In this document: in pieces, positions 36,083 to 47,759 of the stretch
Numbering within the stretch: position 1 is the first letter of the stretch
Layout: every line of letters starts with the position of its first letter
Assembly (NCBI GenBank): GCA_002110485.1
Contig: MOWL01000045.1
Location: 1,178,001 to 1,242,000, forward strand
DNA length: 64,000 nt
From: Emergomyces orientalis
Taxonomy: Eukaryota; Ascomycota; Eurotiomycetes; Onygenales; Ajellomycetaceae
Direction: 5' to 3'
The notes under the pieces: model-generated
What the model saw: the letters and a program-made list of their open reading frames with translations, nothing else
The model's database searches: none
Told to the model about the DNA's origin: nothing
Position numbers and translations under genes: made by a program

Positions 36083-38008
36083 ATGCCCGACAAACCCGCA
36101 ACCGTTGCAGCCTATGCTGCTGGCGCCTCCCTAGCCGCTATCACCCTCTTCTACGTCTTCGGCCCGAATTTCACGATCGACGGCGAGGAATCCAATAGCA
36201 GTAGCAGGAAAAAAGGTATTGTCGGCCTACTGAACCCTTCCAATGATTGCTTTATCAACTCCGTCCTCCAGGCCCTGGCTGGCCTGGGCGACCTCCGCTT
36301 ATACCTGATTCGAGAACTGCATCGACGCCAGCTGGAAGGGCCGGGAATATACAATGCGTTACCTGATATCGAAAGCATCCCTCGCGGCGAAACCCCTGAG
36401 AAGGTACGTGAGCTGCAGCAGGCGCCCGTTACCAGGGCCCTGAAGGAGATGCTGGACAGCTTGAACGAGCGGCCCATATATAGGAAGACGATATCAGCGC
36501 GTGCGTTTATAGTGGCTTTGGAGAGGGCGTTTCGAACGCGGATTAGCCGGAATCAACAGGATGCGCAAGAATTTTTACAAATTGTTGCAGAACGTCTCTG
36601 TGACGAATACCATGCCGGTGTTAAAGCGCGGGAAAGGGCAGCTACAACCTCCCTCGGCGTCGGTGTTGTAGATTCGATGCTGGGGGTGAAGAGTCTAAAT
36701 GGATCCAGTGTTGGGAACAGTGACTCAGAATTACAAAACGGATCACCATCCATGGATGTGAGGGTGGAGGCTTCGGATACCGAATTTCCGTTCCCATTCG
36801 AAGGGATGATGGAATCCCAAATTGAATGCCAATCCTGCCATTTTAAATACAAACCAAACCGGACCTCATTCGTCAATCTTACACTCCAAGTACCCCAGCA
36901 GAGCTCTGCTACATTAAGTTCGTGCTTTGACGGCCTGCTCAAGACGGAATACATCGATGATTTCCGATGCGACAACTGTGTCCTTCTACACGCACATCAA
37001 ATGAAGAAGGCAAAAATGGAGAAGACTACATCACAGCGGGAATTCAAGCACTTGGACCGCGAGATATCACTCATCAAAGACGCCCTTGAGAGTGACCCCG
37101 AAACCATCCCCAAAGGTGTCAGTATGCCAAATTCCCAAGACGTCCCAAAACGCAAGATCGCGCGACACATGCGAATCACATCATTCCCAAAAATAATAAC
37201 CATACACCTATCCCGATCGATATTCGACCAGAACAGTTCTACAAAGAACGCTGCCAAAGTCTCATTTCCCGAACGGCTGCCCATCGGCGGCATCCTCGAC
37301 CAAAAATGGTACAAACTGCTGGGCATAGTCTGCCACAAAGGCAGCCATCACAGCGGCCATTACGAGTCCTTCCGGCGCAACCATCTCTACGCCCCCTTCT
37401 CCACCCCAGACGCCTTCCGCTCCTACTCGCAAAGCCGCTCACCAAGTCAGAACCCATCCACAGCCCCGAGTCCCAAAATTAACCCGAAACAAAAGACTAC
37501 CACCACCCAGGACTCTGACGCTAGCCCTCTTAGCATATCCGACGACACCCCATCTCCATCCGTTTCCAGCACCTCCCTTCCTGTCCCTTCATTGTCAACA
37601 TCCTCTCCCCGCCCCTCAACCAGTATAAACGAAACAACATCCTCGCCGCTAGCTCCGCCCTCGCAACAATCAACTCCGCCGCCACAACAGCAACAGCAAG
37701 AGAATAGTGATCCGTCCATAACATCATTCGCTACGCCGCGACTCACCCTATCTCCTTCGTCGGATGCTGCTACAACTGCCTCCTCCAGCTTAAGACGCCA
37801 ATCCAGCACGAAGGCGGCAAAAATTGCGGTGCCGGGTTCTGGCCTCCAGTCTCGAATCCGGCGGAAGAAGCGGGCAAATGACCGCTGGTGGCGGATCAGC
37901 GATGAGAAAGTTAAGGAATGCAAAACTAGCGATGTGCTAGGGATGCAAAGGGAAGTTTATTTGCTTTTCTACGAGATGGAAAGGCCGGGTGATGATGAAC
38001 AGTATTAG
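36083..38008 (+). CDS. Membrane-anchored ubiquitin-specific protease, Ubp16/USP30-like, 641 aa
   Basis: A single exon of 642 codons. An N-terminal hydrophobic segment (about residues 8-28, VAAYAAGASLAAITLFYVFG) fits a tail-out membrane anchor, as in yeast Ubp16 and human USP30 of the mitochondrial outer membrane. The Cys box is GLLNPSNDCFINSVLQALAG with nucleophile Cys56, and DAQEFLQ follows. Zinc-ribbon CxxC pairs are ECQSCHF and FRCDNCVLL. The His box is CHKGSHHSGHYESF with His426, and RWWRISDEKV places the third catalytic residue at Asp607. Between the His box and the last motif lies a Ser/Pro/Thr/Gln-rich insert of about 150 residues that is probably disordered. All catalytic residues are present, so an active deubiquitinase is expected. 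Confidence 0.92.
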   Translation: MPDKPATVAAYAAGASLAAITLFYVFGPNFTIDGEESNSSSRKKGIVGLLNPSNDCFINSVLQALAGLGDLRLYLIRELHRRQLEGPGIYNALPDIESIPRGETPEKVRELQQAPVTRALKEMLDSLNERPIYRKTISARAFIVALERAFRTRISRNQQDAQEFLQIVAERLCDEYHAGVKARERAATTSLGVGVVDSMLGVKSLNGSSVGNSDSELQNGSPSMDVRVEASDTEFPFPFEGMMESQIECQSCHFKYKPNRTSFVNLTLQVPQQSSATLSSCFDGLLKTEYIDDFRCDNCVLLHAHQMKKAKMEKTTSQREFKHLDREISLIKDALESDPETIPKGVSMPNSQDVPKRKIARHMRITSFPKIITIHLSRSIFDQNSSTKNAAKVSFPERLPIGGILDQKWYKLLGIVCHKGSHHSGHYESFRRNHLYAPFSTPDAFRSYSQSRSPSQNPSTAPSPKINPKQKTTTTQDSDASPLSISDDTPSPSVSSTSLPVPSLSTSSPRPSTSINETTSSPLAPPSQQSTPPPQQQQQENSDPSITSFATPRLTLSPSSDAATTASSSLRRQSSTKAAKIAVPGSGLQSRIRRKKRANDRWWRISDEKVKECKTSDVLGMQREVYLLFYEMERPGDDEQY

Positions 38009-41000
38009 ATCTTCTACCTCATGGGGATAAAAAAAATGAGAGAAGGAAAGTGGGGCCGGATCGGGCATTAAACAGACGAAAACGAAATGTATGACGAATA
38101 AATGAATAAGAAAATGGTTATAGGGGGAATAAACGAAAATCGAAAAAAACGAGGATAAAACACAACGGGGAAGAGGGGAAGGGCGCTGAAAGAAACGGAC
38201 AAAACATGATATCACCGAGGATATCAGCTTATTATCTTCTTCAGTTGACGCGAAAGTATTTTGCTTTTCTGATTCCCCTGCTTTTCTCACAATTGTTTTT
38301 TTTGGATGAAAATTTTTTCTTTCTTCATGTTTCTGGATTGCATAATTACACAAGGCCCTAGGGGTAACTAGATATTTAATTCTTCCTACTTTCGAATGAC
38401 GAAAAAATTTACACACTCCCTCCCGTTCATTTTACTTTTCATATTCCATTCGAGATACCGAGCATACATGGTAAGCCCAATGGATTAATGAGTGATGAAA
38501 AAGCACAAATGCCCTTGTTAACATACCACACATTATCTGGATATCTAGGTGTTTACTTGAGAAAAAACAAGACCAATGTCAAGTCGGATGTTCGACTTGG
38601 CTACTCAGTTTCGCGATATCCAATGGGATATTTTAGGCGTAATTGGTGAGCCGTACTCTTCCCTGCTCTCCAGCCATGCTTGATGTTTGTAACGGCTTTT
38701 GGTATTAAATAAATACGACCTCAGGGGTGTGCATGAAATGTATTGTACAACAATATGTAATTGCTATGTAGCTGGCGCTAATTGTTAGATACTAACATTG
38801 TTAATTTAGTATTTGGATCCCCGTTAGAAGTGGAAGGAAATTCATTCCTCAACATGGGGCACCAACATCGCGAATCATTGGAATCGTTCAACACAGCCGA
38901 TTTGCCTAGGCTTTACCTTTTGAAAAAGCAACCGAAAAAACAACTTAAAAAGGAACCAAAATCTTTGGCTTCTCCTATTAGCTAGTTATCCTTTACCTGC
39001 ATCCGGTATGCAGAAATGATGCGATGCCATGGGTATGAATGACAACGTACCTACATAGGGTAGTCAGCGAAATTATGCATGTAATATGCACCCTAGCAAA
39101 GTAATCCAGGTAAAAAGAATGTCCTCCCCGTTGGTACCCGACTAAATCGGAGAGATCGTGATTTCTGATAGAATTTACCACAAACCATAACATTGTGTGT
39201 TGCCATATTTTCAGTGAGACCAAAACATCTACTTGAATTGAAATTCACGGCCATGGCGAAAATCGGTTGTTAGGTGGTTGCCGACTCATTTGAAAATAAT
39301 ATCTTCTGGGTGAGGAACGAACTGCCCCCAGTCTGCCAGGCCAGAATCGGATGGGTGCCTCCGGGATTGATTCCCTGCATTACGAGGTCGACTCCAGTCA
39401 TATACTTCTCTCTGAATTTCCAAATATTGTCCGTCGCTAAGCACCCGGTTGAGGTCTAGCCAGCAAAACGGGACATCTCTGCTTCCTCAGTAGGAACGAC
39501 CAATAAAACTTCATTGCCTATGCGTAGCGGACATAAATTTCCTGCTCTGGCCGCTCGCGCTTGTATTGTGTTCAATATTCAATGTTGATGTTATACCAGA
39601 GAGATATCAACAAACATCCTCCCTGAAAACCCAACACCATCGCTATATACCAAAGGCTGCGCTTACCAACGAAGTATCCACGTCATGCTAGGATAGGGGC
39701 CAGATGCAGTGCGTCTCCAACCTATAGCCACAACTTAAGATGGGGAACCAACCCTTCAAGTCCTATAGTTATCTTTCAATGACAAAACCCAGTTTCACGC
39801 CTGGGGTGCCTCTTTAACTGAATATCGTGTGGCGTAGGAGTTACGCAGGAGCATGCATGCTGCTGGAGGGCGTGTTTCAGGCCAAGCTTGCTGACAACCA
39901 TTGTGACGGATCTGTCATCGTTTTTGTTCGAATAGGCTGTGTTTCGTAGCCCTAGAAACATGGTAGGCGGTAAATTCACAGACCATGGAAATTTAGAGGG
40001 ACTTTAAAAAGCCACCCTAGTTGTTCTTGAAGAAAAGCGCGCGTTTGTCTTCTTCGCATAATGACCTGTGTTTCCTAGTCGAATTGAAACGGTTAGGATA
40101 ACCAGACCATTATCATAATCATATTTCTTCCCATCAGTACTCATAGCTCGTAACACTCGTCGGCCTGTGCTCCGAGCCCTCACTTGGGGCCGGAATAGTG
40201 GTCAATGAAATTGAGGGACGGGCAGCGAATCAGTGGGCTTGCCCTAGCCACGTATGTACTGGCAGAATTTGCGACAGCCAGAAAAAGCCAAAACGAAGTA
40301 CCCCGCAGCCTGAATTCCAAGCAGTGTAATCCATATGCTCTATAGGGTCATCATAAGAACAGTTATGAAGAGCAGACCATCTCTTAACCCCTTGATTAGT
40401 TGCCAGACTAGCAGACCAAGTGGCAGGGGAAAGGATTGATATTATGAGCGTTTGCTTTCAAGAAACCCATTTACCCCCGAGATCCTTACTGGTCTGAAAG
40501 CGGGAATGCTTCCGAAGGATTGATCATTGCGCATGGATCCAGGTCTCGATCACCAGCTAGACAAGACGCTCTGTTTTATATAGAAATGGTACTAGTATGT
40601 CGCTGCATTTCCAAGTTTAGTTATTAGATTCTTCAGAGAGTAATAGAGCCGCGTTATTCGTAACTAATAGTAAAACAACAGGAGATTAATACATTCTTAG
40701 ACAATAGCGGTAACGAAAAAATAATCGAGGAACTGGCCTGATCTACGACGAAAATTCGAATGCAGGAAATCCTCACTATTCCTGAATCAAAATAGCGGCC
40801 GGTTGTGATGGTAGCGGGTGTGTCCTTTAGTTACAAAGGTAAACTACCCGTCCGCGCCATGGTCCATGCATACTATTGTCCTGCACCCCAATTGAACCCC
40901 CCAAACGCGACATAGCCATCGAATCACTGGGTTCGGGGAGCCGGGATGAGGAACCACTCCAGACGTTGTCCAGGGGAGGGTTCGAGGACTTACCAGACTG

Positions 41001-41053
41001 GAGAAACTTTATTCAAGTCGGCCTTCGAAGGCTGATCATTGGAACAAATATGC
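38009..41053. other. Intergenic, no intact gene
   Basis: A 3 kb stretch with only short frames on both strands and mixed, often AT-rich composition. A 96-codon frame at 40876-41166 overlaps the orphan coding-like segment listed next. Confidence 0.45.
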
Positions 41054-41218
41054 CTGGATTCAGCATTCATCTTCGTTCGCAACGAAGTCAACAACCTAGT
41101 CGCCCACGAGGTCATGCCGCAGGACGAATGGGGCAACGAAAAGGACCAGAAAGCGAGTTTAAATGACGTTTCGCCACAGCTCTTGATTGCCATGGTTGGT
41201 GGTTATGGAGCATGTTGA
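41054..41218 (+). pseudogene. Orphan coding-like fragment, 54 codons
   Basis: One frame reads LDSAFIFVRNEVNNLVAHEV, then MPQDEWGNEKDQKASLND, and ends VGGYGAC-stop. It has no start and a TGA 21 bases upstream. Its composition looks like the last exon of a folded enzyme, but no upstream exon could be joined. It may be a relic of a lost neighbour of the methyltransferase gene. Family unknown. Confidence 0.3.
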
Positions 41219-41515
41219 TGGTGGATGATGATGTTTAGCTCGATTACCACAAAGAAGACTAACAATATCCCACCCAAGGTCTGCTCCGTCCTGTTCCTCT
41301 TGTTGAGCCCTCAATGCCCCTGTTTCTCTTTTAACTTACTTCCTCTCCCCAGGTTCCCACCCCTCAAAAGGTCAAAAGCTGACGGAAGAGTCTGGTTTTG
41401 CTATTAGTAGCAATCGCAGTGACCCCAATATCGTATCTATCTTTCGGATTCATTCTGGTCTGTGGGGGATAACACCAAAGCGGCTTTCTGATTTTACCCT
41501 TTCAATATTACCACT

Positions 41516-43505
41516 ATGGCTACTACACAGGCACAGATTGCCATTCCAAGCATTGAAGCAGATGTCTGTTCCGGCTCCTGTACATTCCTTCCCCCTCCCC
41601 AATCGCGAATCTACAAGAACTAATCTCGTTGTGTATTGTAGAATGACGATACCGACTCTGCATTCGAGGGCTCGTGAGTTTCCCAGTGCTTCCCAATTAG
41701 CTTGGGAATACGATTGTTACTTGCTCTTGTCGGTATTGTTGCTAATTATGGATTTTGATAATGTCACAGCACGGGAAGTGCCAGTTATGCAACGACCCTT
41801 GCCTCCAGCGTAAAGAACTATGTGTAAGGAATTACTTTTCCTACTTCAGCGCCTTTTTACATTTGTCTATAGTTCCGAAATTCTGACACCCTGCTAGATA
41901 TGCGGTACGTGTAAATGTTGACAATATGGCGTTCACCCGGCCAGGCCGACTTGAAGCCTGGCTTGAGAACGACGAATGCTGATTATACTATCACCTTCTG
42001 CGACCCGTTGGGAACTAGAACGGAAGACGTTATAATCTGTTCCGTGCAGGGGAATATATTCTGGTGAGAGCATAGTCTCCTTACCTTGTATGATTACGTG
42101 GAAATCCGAGGCTAATCTATTCTCGCTCCTTTCGCCAGCCAAATGATGAAGATGAACAGGATCGCATGGACTTGGTAAGGATATTCGAAGCTTTGGGCGC
42201 AAACCTTCACACTCTATATATTGGTATTGGCACCTTTGAAGAATTAATAAATTCAACTAACCTCGCCGCAAAAAAAAAAAAAAAAAAAAAAAAAAACCAA
42301 AAGACCCACCACATCTACAAAATGCTCTTAGATGGAGAAATATACGTTTCCCCGATTAATGGGAATCCACAGCGAGTTCTGGATATCGGAACGGGCACTG
42401 GTATGGCATGGCTCCGCCCTATATCTGTATTTTGTTTCCCCAGGACCTATCTGACATCTCTTCAAAACAGGAATATGGGCAATTGACTTCGCAGAGTGAG
42501 GGTTATATCTACAATTCTCTTTTCTGCTTATGGGACTTAGATCTAACTGGATGATTATTATTGCAGCGCACACCCTGAGTCACAGGTCGTAGGTGAGCAT
42601 TGCCTCCTGTTCCTAAATGCTGCTCATTTATTCCGAAGTATCAATATTTTTTAACTCCCAACTTATAGGAAACGATCTGAGCCCCATCCAACCATCATGG
42701 TAAATACGTATTTCTTAGCGACAGCCCCACGCCCACGTTATTTTATTATTCCTTTTCGTTTTGATACGTTGTAGCTAGGCCCAAACAAACCAACACAGCT
42801 TCTTCTACATGTAGGGTTCCCACGAACTGTGCCTTTGAAATCGACGACCTCGAGGCAACATGGCCATACACCCGACCATTCGACTTCATACATGCGCGCG
42901 AATTAGCCGGATCAATTTCCGATTTCGACAAACTATTCGAGCAGGCCTACAAGAACCTGGTTCCGGGCGGGTACTTTGAGATACAGTCAATCGAACCATG
43001 TTTCTACAGCGACGATGGCACGCTTGACAAGGGACAACACGCGTTGGAATGGATGAAACTGGAATTCGAGGCCAGTGCGAAGTTTGGAAAACCGTTGGAG
43101 GTCGTGCCGACGCTTCCAGATAGGTTGAAGAAGGCTGGGTTCCAGGATGTTTCGACCAAGCTTAAGAAGGTGAGATCCTACCTGCCCCATCCTCCCTAAC
43201 CCGGGCCCCCTCCTTGATACTTTCTCCTCTTGGACCCAAATAAGTTAACTAACCACATCCATTATATATATTAGCTCCCCATCGGCGCCTGGCCCAAGGA
43301 CAAGAAGTTGAAAGAAGTGGGGCGATTCCAGCAGCTGCAGGTACTGCAAGCGCTGGAGCCGTATTCACTCTTCCTCTTCACAAAGATTCTGGGCTGGAGT
43401 GTCGAGGAGACCCAGGTGTTGCTAACTGGGGTACGCCAAGATATAAAAAATCGAGAGATACATATGTACAGCTGGGTACATTTCACTTCTGGTAGGAAGC
43501 CTTAA
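41516..43505 (+). CDS. SAM-dependent methyltransferase, LaeA/TAM-domain type, 11 exons, 325 aa
   Basis: Proposed exons: 41516..41563, 41642..41673, 41770..41821, 42019..42063, 42139..42174, 42304..42400, 42471..42495, 42567..42592, 42669..42699, 42815..43169 and 43275..43505. All phases close to 325 aa. The product begins MATTQAQIAIPSIEADNDDT, then STGSASYATTLASSV and NGRRYNLFRAGEYILPNDED. SAM motif I is RVLDIGTGTGIWAIDF (about 94-109). Further motifs are DLSPIQPSWVP, FDFIHARELAGSI, YKNLVPGGYFEIQS and KAGFQDVSTKLKKLPIGAWP. This is the large fungal methyltransferase family around LaeA, with many members in secondary-metabolite clusters. Exon 1 and exon 3 donors (GTCTGT, GTGTAA) are non-consensus, and the usual NYVYENGRRY is shortened to NYNGRRY, so the 5' part is less certain and the gene may be weakened. 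Confidence 0.8.
42270..42296 (+). repeat. 27-base poly(A) tract inside intron 5 of the methyltransferase gene
   Basis: Twenty-seven A residues lie between the CTAAC branch-like site and the CCAAAAG acceptor, where a pyrimidine tract would be usual. Confidence 0.85.
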
Positions 43506-45900
43506 GATGCCCCCTAAGGAGATCATGAGCAGATTTCCAAATACCATTGTATGGGAAGATTTGTCTAATACAATAAATAATAACCGAAGCGGTGGGTGGT
43601 TGTGATAAGCAACTTTTTCTTTTCTTTTTTTTGGCAAGTTTTCCAAGGTAGATAACGACTTACTGACGACATATGCGATATATTTCCCATTTCGCAACTT
43701 TTTCTGGTATTTATCACTGCATTTATTTTCTATTTGTCGATTTGCATTTATATTCGGTGCCTTACTGCTTGGATTGGCGATAGGATATCTCACGGAGATA
43801 ATTTAGTTCTCTTGGCCTAGCTATCCACTGGTTTACACGGTTAATAAATACTTTCTTATTCCAGGCAGCACTGAATGACTGCCTGAGATCAGTTTGTTTT
43901 CCGCCTTGCAAATATTTTATGTGTCCCATATAAATTGGAAGTAGATCTGACTTACTCTTCTTTTCCATTTTTTCCACACTTTTTCACGCCTTTTCCTTTT
44001 GGGTATTCAATTAATATACTGGAAACCACAGAAAACTTGCCCCTATCGATAACTGCTTTAAAAAGCTGCGCCTAGCTGGCTGCTTCTGTAGCGGGGACGA
44101 CTTTTGTCGTGTCCGCAGCTGGCAGTGGGGTTGTGCATGGAAGACTTGCAGCCTCCCATTTGTCCAAACTGGAATGCTTCTGGCTATGGGATACTTGCTA
44201 GTGCCAGTCGTCTACCTTCCTGACGGACGATGATACCAAAATTCAAGGGATTGGGGGCGTTGGAGGCACCCAACCTCTCTGAGGAAATAAAGAGTGAACC
44301 GGAAAGTCCTGTCTGAGATACCAGTAAAAACACTGTCGAGCGTGTTTTACATGAAATTCGCGCAGAGGAAGTAATTATTATTGTTGTATTTTGAACACCT
44401 CTTGGGAATGGGGGTTTCGGAGAGCAGTGGCTCCTTTGAGCAAAACATCCGCCTCAGTCAAGTAACGAGGCTGATATTCAAAGACAAAAAGATTTAGCAC
44501 TCATTCAACAGCCTTTCTCACAAGGAGAATGATAATCCAGAAGAAGGATACAAATTACCACTGACATCCTTTCACTTCCTCTCCCCCCTCCCCCTTAGCC
44601 TTCGGGAAGAAAATGCCTGGAGGTCTGAGTGGGCCAGGGGCAACCCATCCACTTTTTAGTTTAGTAAACTCATCTGCTGCCTGTCCATTGGTGAGATCGT
44701 CAAATGCAAAAGAAGTGTAGGTTGGCAATTTTCAATGACAGCTGTGGCTACAACTCGAACAAGAAGCCTCTGCAGAATGGGCATCCCAAGGGCAATTTGA
44801 CATATATTCCATTCCTCCACTCAAGAAGGCGAATAACAGAGCACCACGCGATAACGCACACACCTGCAGTGACGAGTTTGATGCAAAGCCAACCCAGTTT
44901 TAGTTGGTCGTGGCCATTTGTGCGTCTGCTGTTCGAGGAATGGAGCAATCCGTACCGTACACCGGGGCTCCGAATGAAGCATGAGAGGGGCTCAGCCTGT
45001 GCTATCTGTGCACACGACACCTGCAGAAAGCTCACCGGAACAGCTAAATAGGGGTATAGATAGGCATGTTATGCTGATATATTTTTTAAAATAAAAATAA
45101 AAAATACATGTACGGAGTATCTAGAAATATCTCTCTTTATTTGTGCTTTACGGAATATTGTCTTGTTTTGTAGTTAAATTCTCCATGTATCCGACTGGTT
45201 AGCCCGCATTTTGTTACCGGTGTTACTATCCACAACAGATGATATAATACTACAACCTTTTTTAAAAAAAAAAATTAAAAAAAAAATTTGGGGGAGGGGA
45301 CAACAAGGGCTAGGCCAGTTGAGTCTTTTATGTTCTCCGGGATTCTTTTTTACTTTGTGGTATAGGAATTTATTAGTATTCTTGAAGTGGCTTTGATTCC
45401 GATAACTAGCCAAGATCCACGGGAATAAAGTGGATGGGGAATCCTAAGAGTGGAGGGGTTGCTTCCGAGGAACATGGCTTTGAATTCAATGATAATGGTT
45501 GATTGAACAATATGATGACGATAATAATATGGCAATTGAATAGCAGGAAAAAAGGAGAGCATCATTGAGCACATAGAGAACATTTGTAGAATATTGATTG
45601 GCAATAAGAGATTTGTTCTCTCTGATTCTCCCGATGATCGAGAGAGAATTCATTAGTTAATAAATGATGATGAGCGCGGGCAGAGTCGGAAAACTAAAAT
45701 GAAAAATGAAACCCCACGATGAAGCTGAGAGCAAAAGAACGAGGATGAGCAGGAATGAGGGCAAGGAGGAAAAGCCGTCTTGTATCTTGTACGCAGCATG
45801 ATGATTAAACACAGCAAGGTGAAAATAAAATAAAAAGGAGATAGTTCAGTTTACCTTTACCCCACTGCAGAGCGGACAAAAAAGGAATCATAAGACTAAC
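43506..45900. other. Intergenic, no gene seen
   Basis: Only short, mostly overlapping frames on both strands. Mixed composition with A/T runs near 45260-45290. Confidence 0.5.
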
Positions 45901-46429
45901 ATGTTCTGCTCCTCTTTTTCTTTCCTCTCTTCCTCTTTTCTTTTCTTTCCCATTATTGATTCATCGTGTTCAATAATTATCCCCTACCGTACTCAACAGG
46001 TTTGTTTATCCCCCCCGTTCTCCTTCATTTGTTGTCATGCATTACTCTGCGATGACGTCCACCTTCGTTTTGCCCCTCCATCGTTCCCGCTTTGCTCCAT
46101 CGCTTTCGTCAGGGGCGAATTTAAACCACGCTATATACTCCCCTCCCTCTCCTCTCCCCATCCTCCCGTTTTTGCTTCGATTCTGTCCTATATACCTACA
46201 TATACATATATATAAATATATAAATATATATATTGTATTCTAATATTTGCCATTGGATACTCTCCTCAACTTCCATCTTACTTTACATACGCTAATCTTT
46301 CCAATTCCAATATCCTCCTTCTCTTTATTAGACTCCCGAATCTCCGAATCATCCCTAACTACCCCGCCATACCCTCACCAAACACAACCCACACACAAAC
46401 ACACACCTATATATATATATACAGCCACC
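45901..46429 (+). promoter_or_regulatory. Aldolase promoter and 5' leader
   Basis: CT-rich blocks (45905-45960, 46010-46170) are followed by a TA-rich tract (46190-46240), CT/CA-rich leader sequence and a second TA run just before the ATG at 46430, whose context is CCACCATGG. Long pyrimidine tracts upstream of strong genes are common in filamentous fungi. No transcription start can be set from sequence. Confidence 0.45.
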
Positions 46430-47759
46430 ATGGGTGTACAGGACGTTCTCTCCCGCAAAACCGGCGTCATTGTCGGTGACGATGTCCTCCGTCTCTTCGA
46501 ATATGCTCAGGAGAAAGTCTTTGCTATTCCCGCCATCGTATGTCTCAATTGAAATACCCTTCTACCAACTCCCTCCAAATGCTAGTCACCAAATAGGCAA
46601 CTAATCCAACTTCCCTTCTCCAATACAGAATGTAACCTCCTCTTCTACCGTTGTGGCCGCTCTCGAGGCTGCCCGTGACAAGAAAAGCCCTATCATCCTG
46701 CAGATGTCCCAGGGTGGTGCTGCTTTCTTTGCCGGAAAGGTAATTCAACGGCCCAACCGATTGCATTCGTAATTGCACTATCTAACATGGGCTTTAAAAA
46801 AACCAATCTAGGGTGTCCCCAATGGCAACCAAGAAGCTTCCATTGCCGGAGCCATCGCTGGAGCTCACTACATCAGAAGTGTTGCCCCTTCCTACGGCAT
46901 TCCCGTTGTCCTCCACACCGATCACTGCGCTAAGAAGCTGCTCCCTTGGTTGGACGGCATGCTCGATGAGGACGAGCGTTATTTCAAGATCCACGGCGAG
47001 CCTCTCTTCTCCAGCCACATGATCGATCTGTCCGAGGAGACCGTCGAGTGGAACATTGAGACCACCGCTAAGTATCTCAAGCGCGTTTCGCCCATGAAGC
47101 AATGGCTCGAGATGGTGAGTTACAGGACCCTCCACATTACCTCCCCCAAAAAACCATAATTGATCTGTCTGGCTAAACGCAAGAAAAATCAAAAATAGGA
47201 AATCGGCATCACTGGCGGTGAAGAAGACGGCGTCAACAATGAATCCGTCGACAACAACGCCCTCTACACCCAGCCCGAGGACATCTACACCATCTACAAG
47301 GCCCTCTCCGCAATCAGCCCCTACTTCTCCATCGCCGCCGGCTTCGGCAACGTGCACGGCGTCTACAAGCCCGGCAACGTCCAGTTGCACCCAGAACTCC
47401 TCTCCAAGCACCAGGCCTACGTCAAGGAGAAGACCGGCTCCTCCAAGAACAAGCCCGTCTTCCTCGTCTTCCACGGCGGCTCCGGCTCCTCCAAGGCTGA
47501 GTTCAAGGAAGCCATCAGCTACGGTGTTGTCAAGGTCAACTTGGATACTGACCTGCAGTATGCGTACTTAAGCGGCGTGCGCGATTATGTCCTCAAGAAG
47601 AAAGATTATCTGTTGACCCCTGTCGGGAACCCGGATGGAGACGACAAGCCGAATAAGAAGTACTTTGACCCCCGTGTCTGGATTCGGGAGGGAGAGAAGA
47701 CGATGTCCGCTAGAGTGCAGGAAGGGCTTGATGATTTTAATACTTCTAACCAGCTGTAA
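46430..47759 (+). CDS. FBA1: Fructose-bisphosphate aldolase, class II, 360 aa
   Basis: Exons are 46430..46537, 46629..46739, 46812..47114 and 47199..47759, giving 360 aa (yeast Fba1 is 359). The sequence begins MGVQDVLSRKTGVIVGDDVL. Class II signatures are visible: VLHTDHCAKK with zinc-binding and catalytic residues, ITGGEEDGVNNE, GNVHGVYKPGNVQLHPE and FLVFHGGSGSS with zinc-ligand His residues, and KVNLDTDLQYAY binding substrate phosphate. It is the cytosolic glycolytic and gluconeogenic enzyme that cleaves fructose-1,6-bisphosphate to DHAP and glyceraldehyde-3-phosphate. Exons 3 and 4 use strongly C-ending codons, as expected of a highly expressed gene. Confidence 0.97.

Noticed and set aside
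42987..43190. Minus-strand frame opposite methyltransferase exon 10
   Set aside because: Shadow of the coding strand, which has clear motifs.
46794..47474. 226-codon open frame on the minus strand
   Set aside because: It lies fully antisense to aldolase exons 3 and 4. It arises from their C-ending codon bias, shows Val/Leu/Gly-rich nonsense and would cross the aldolase intron.
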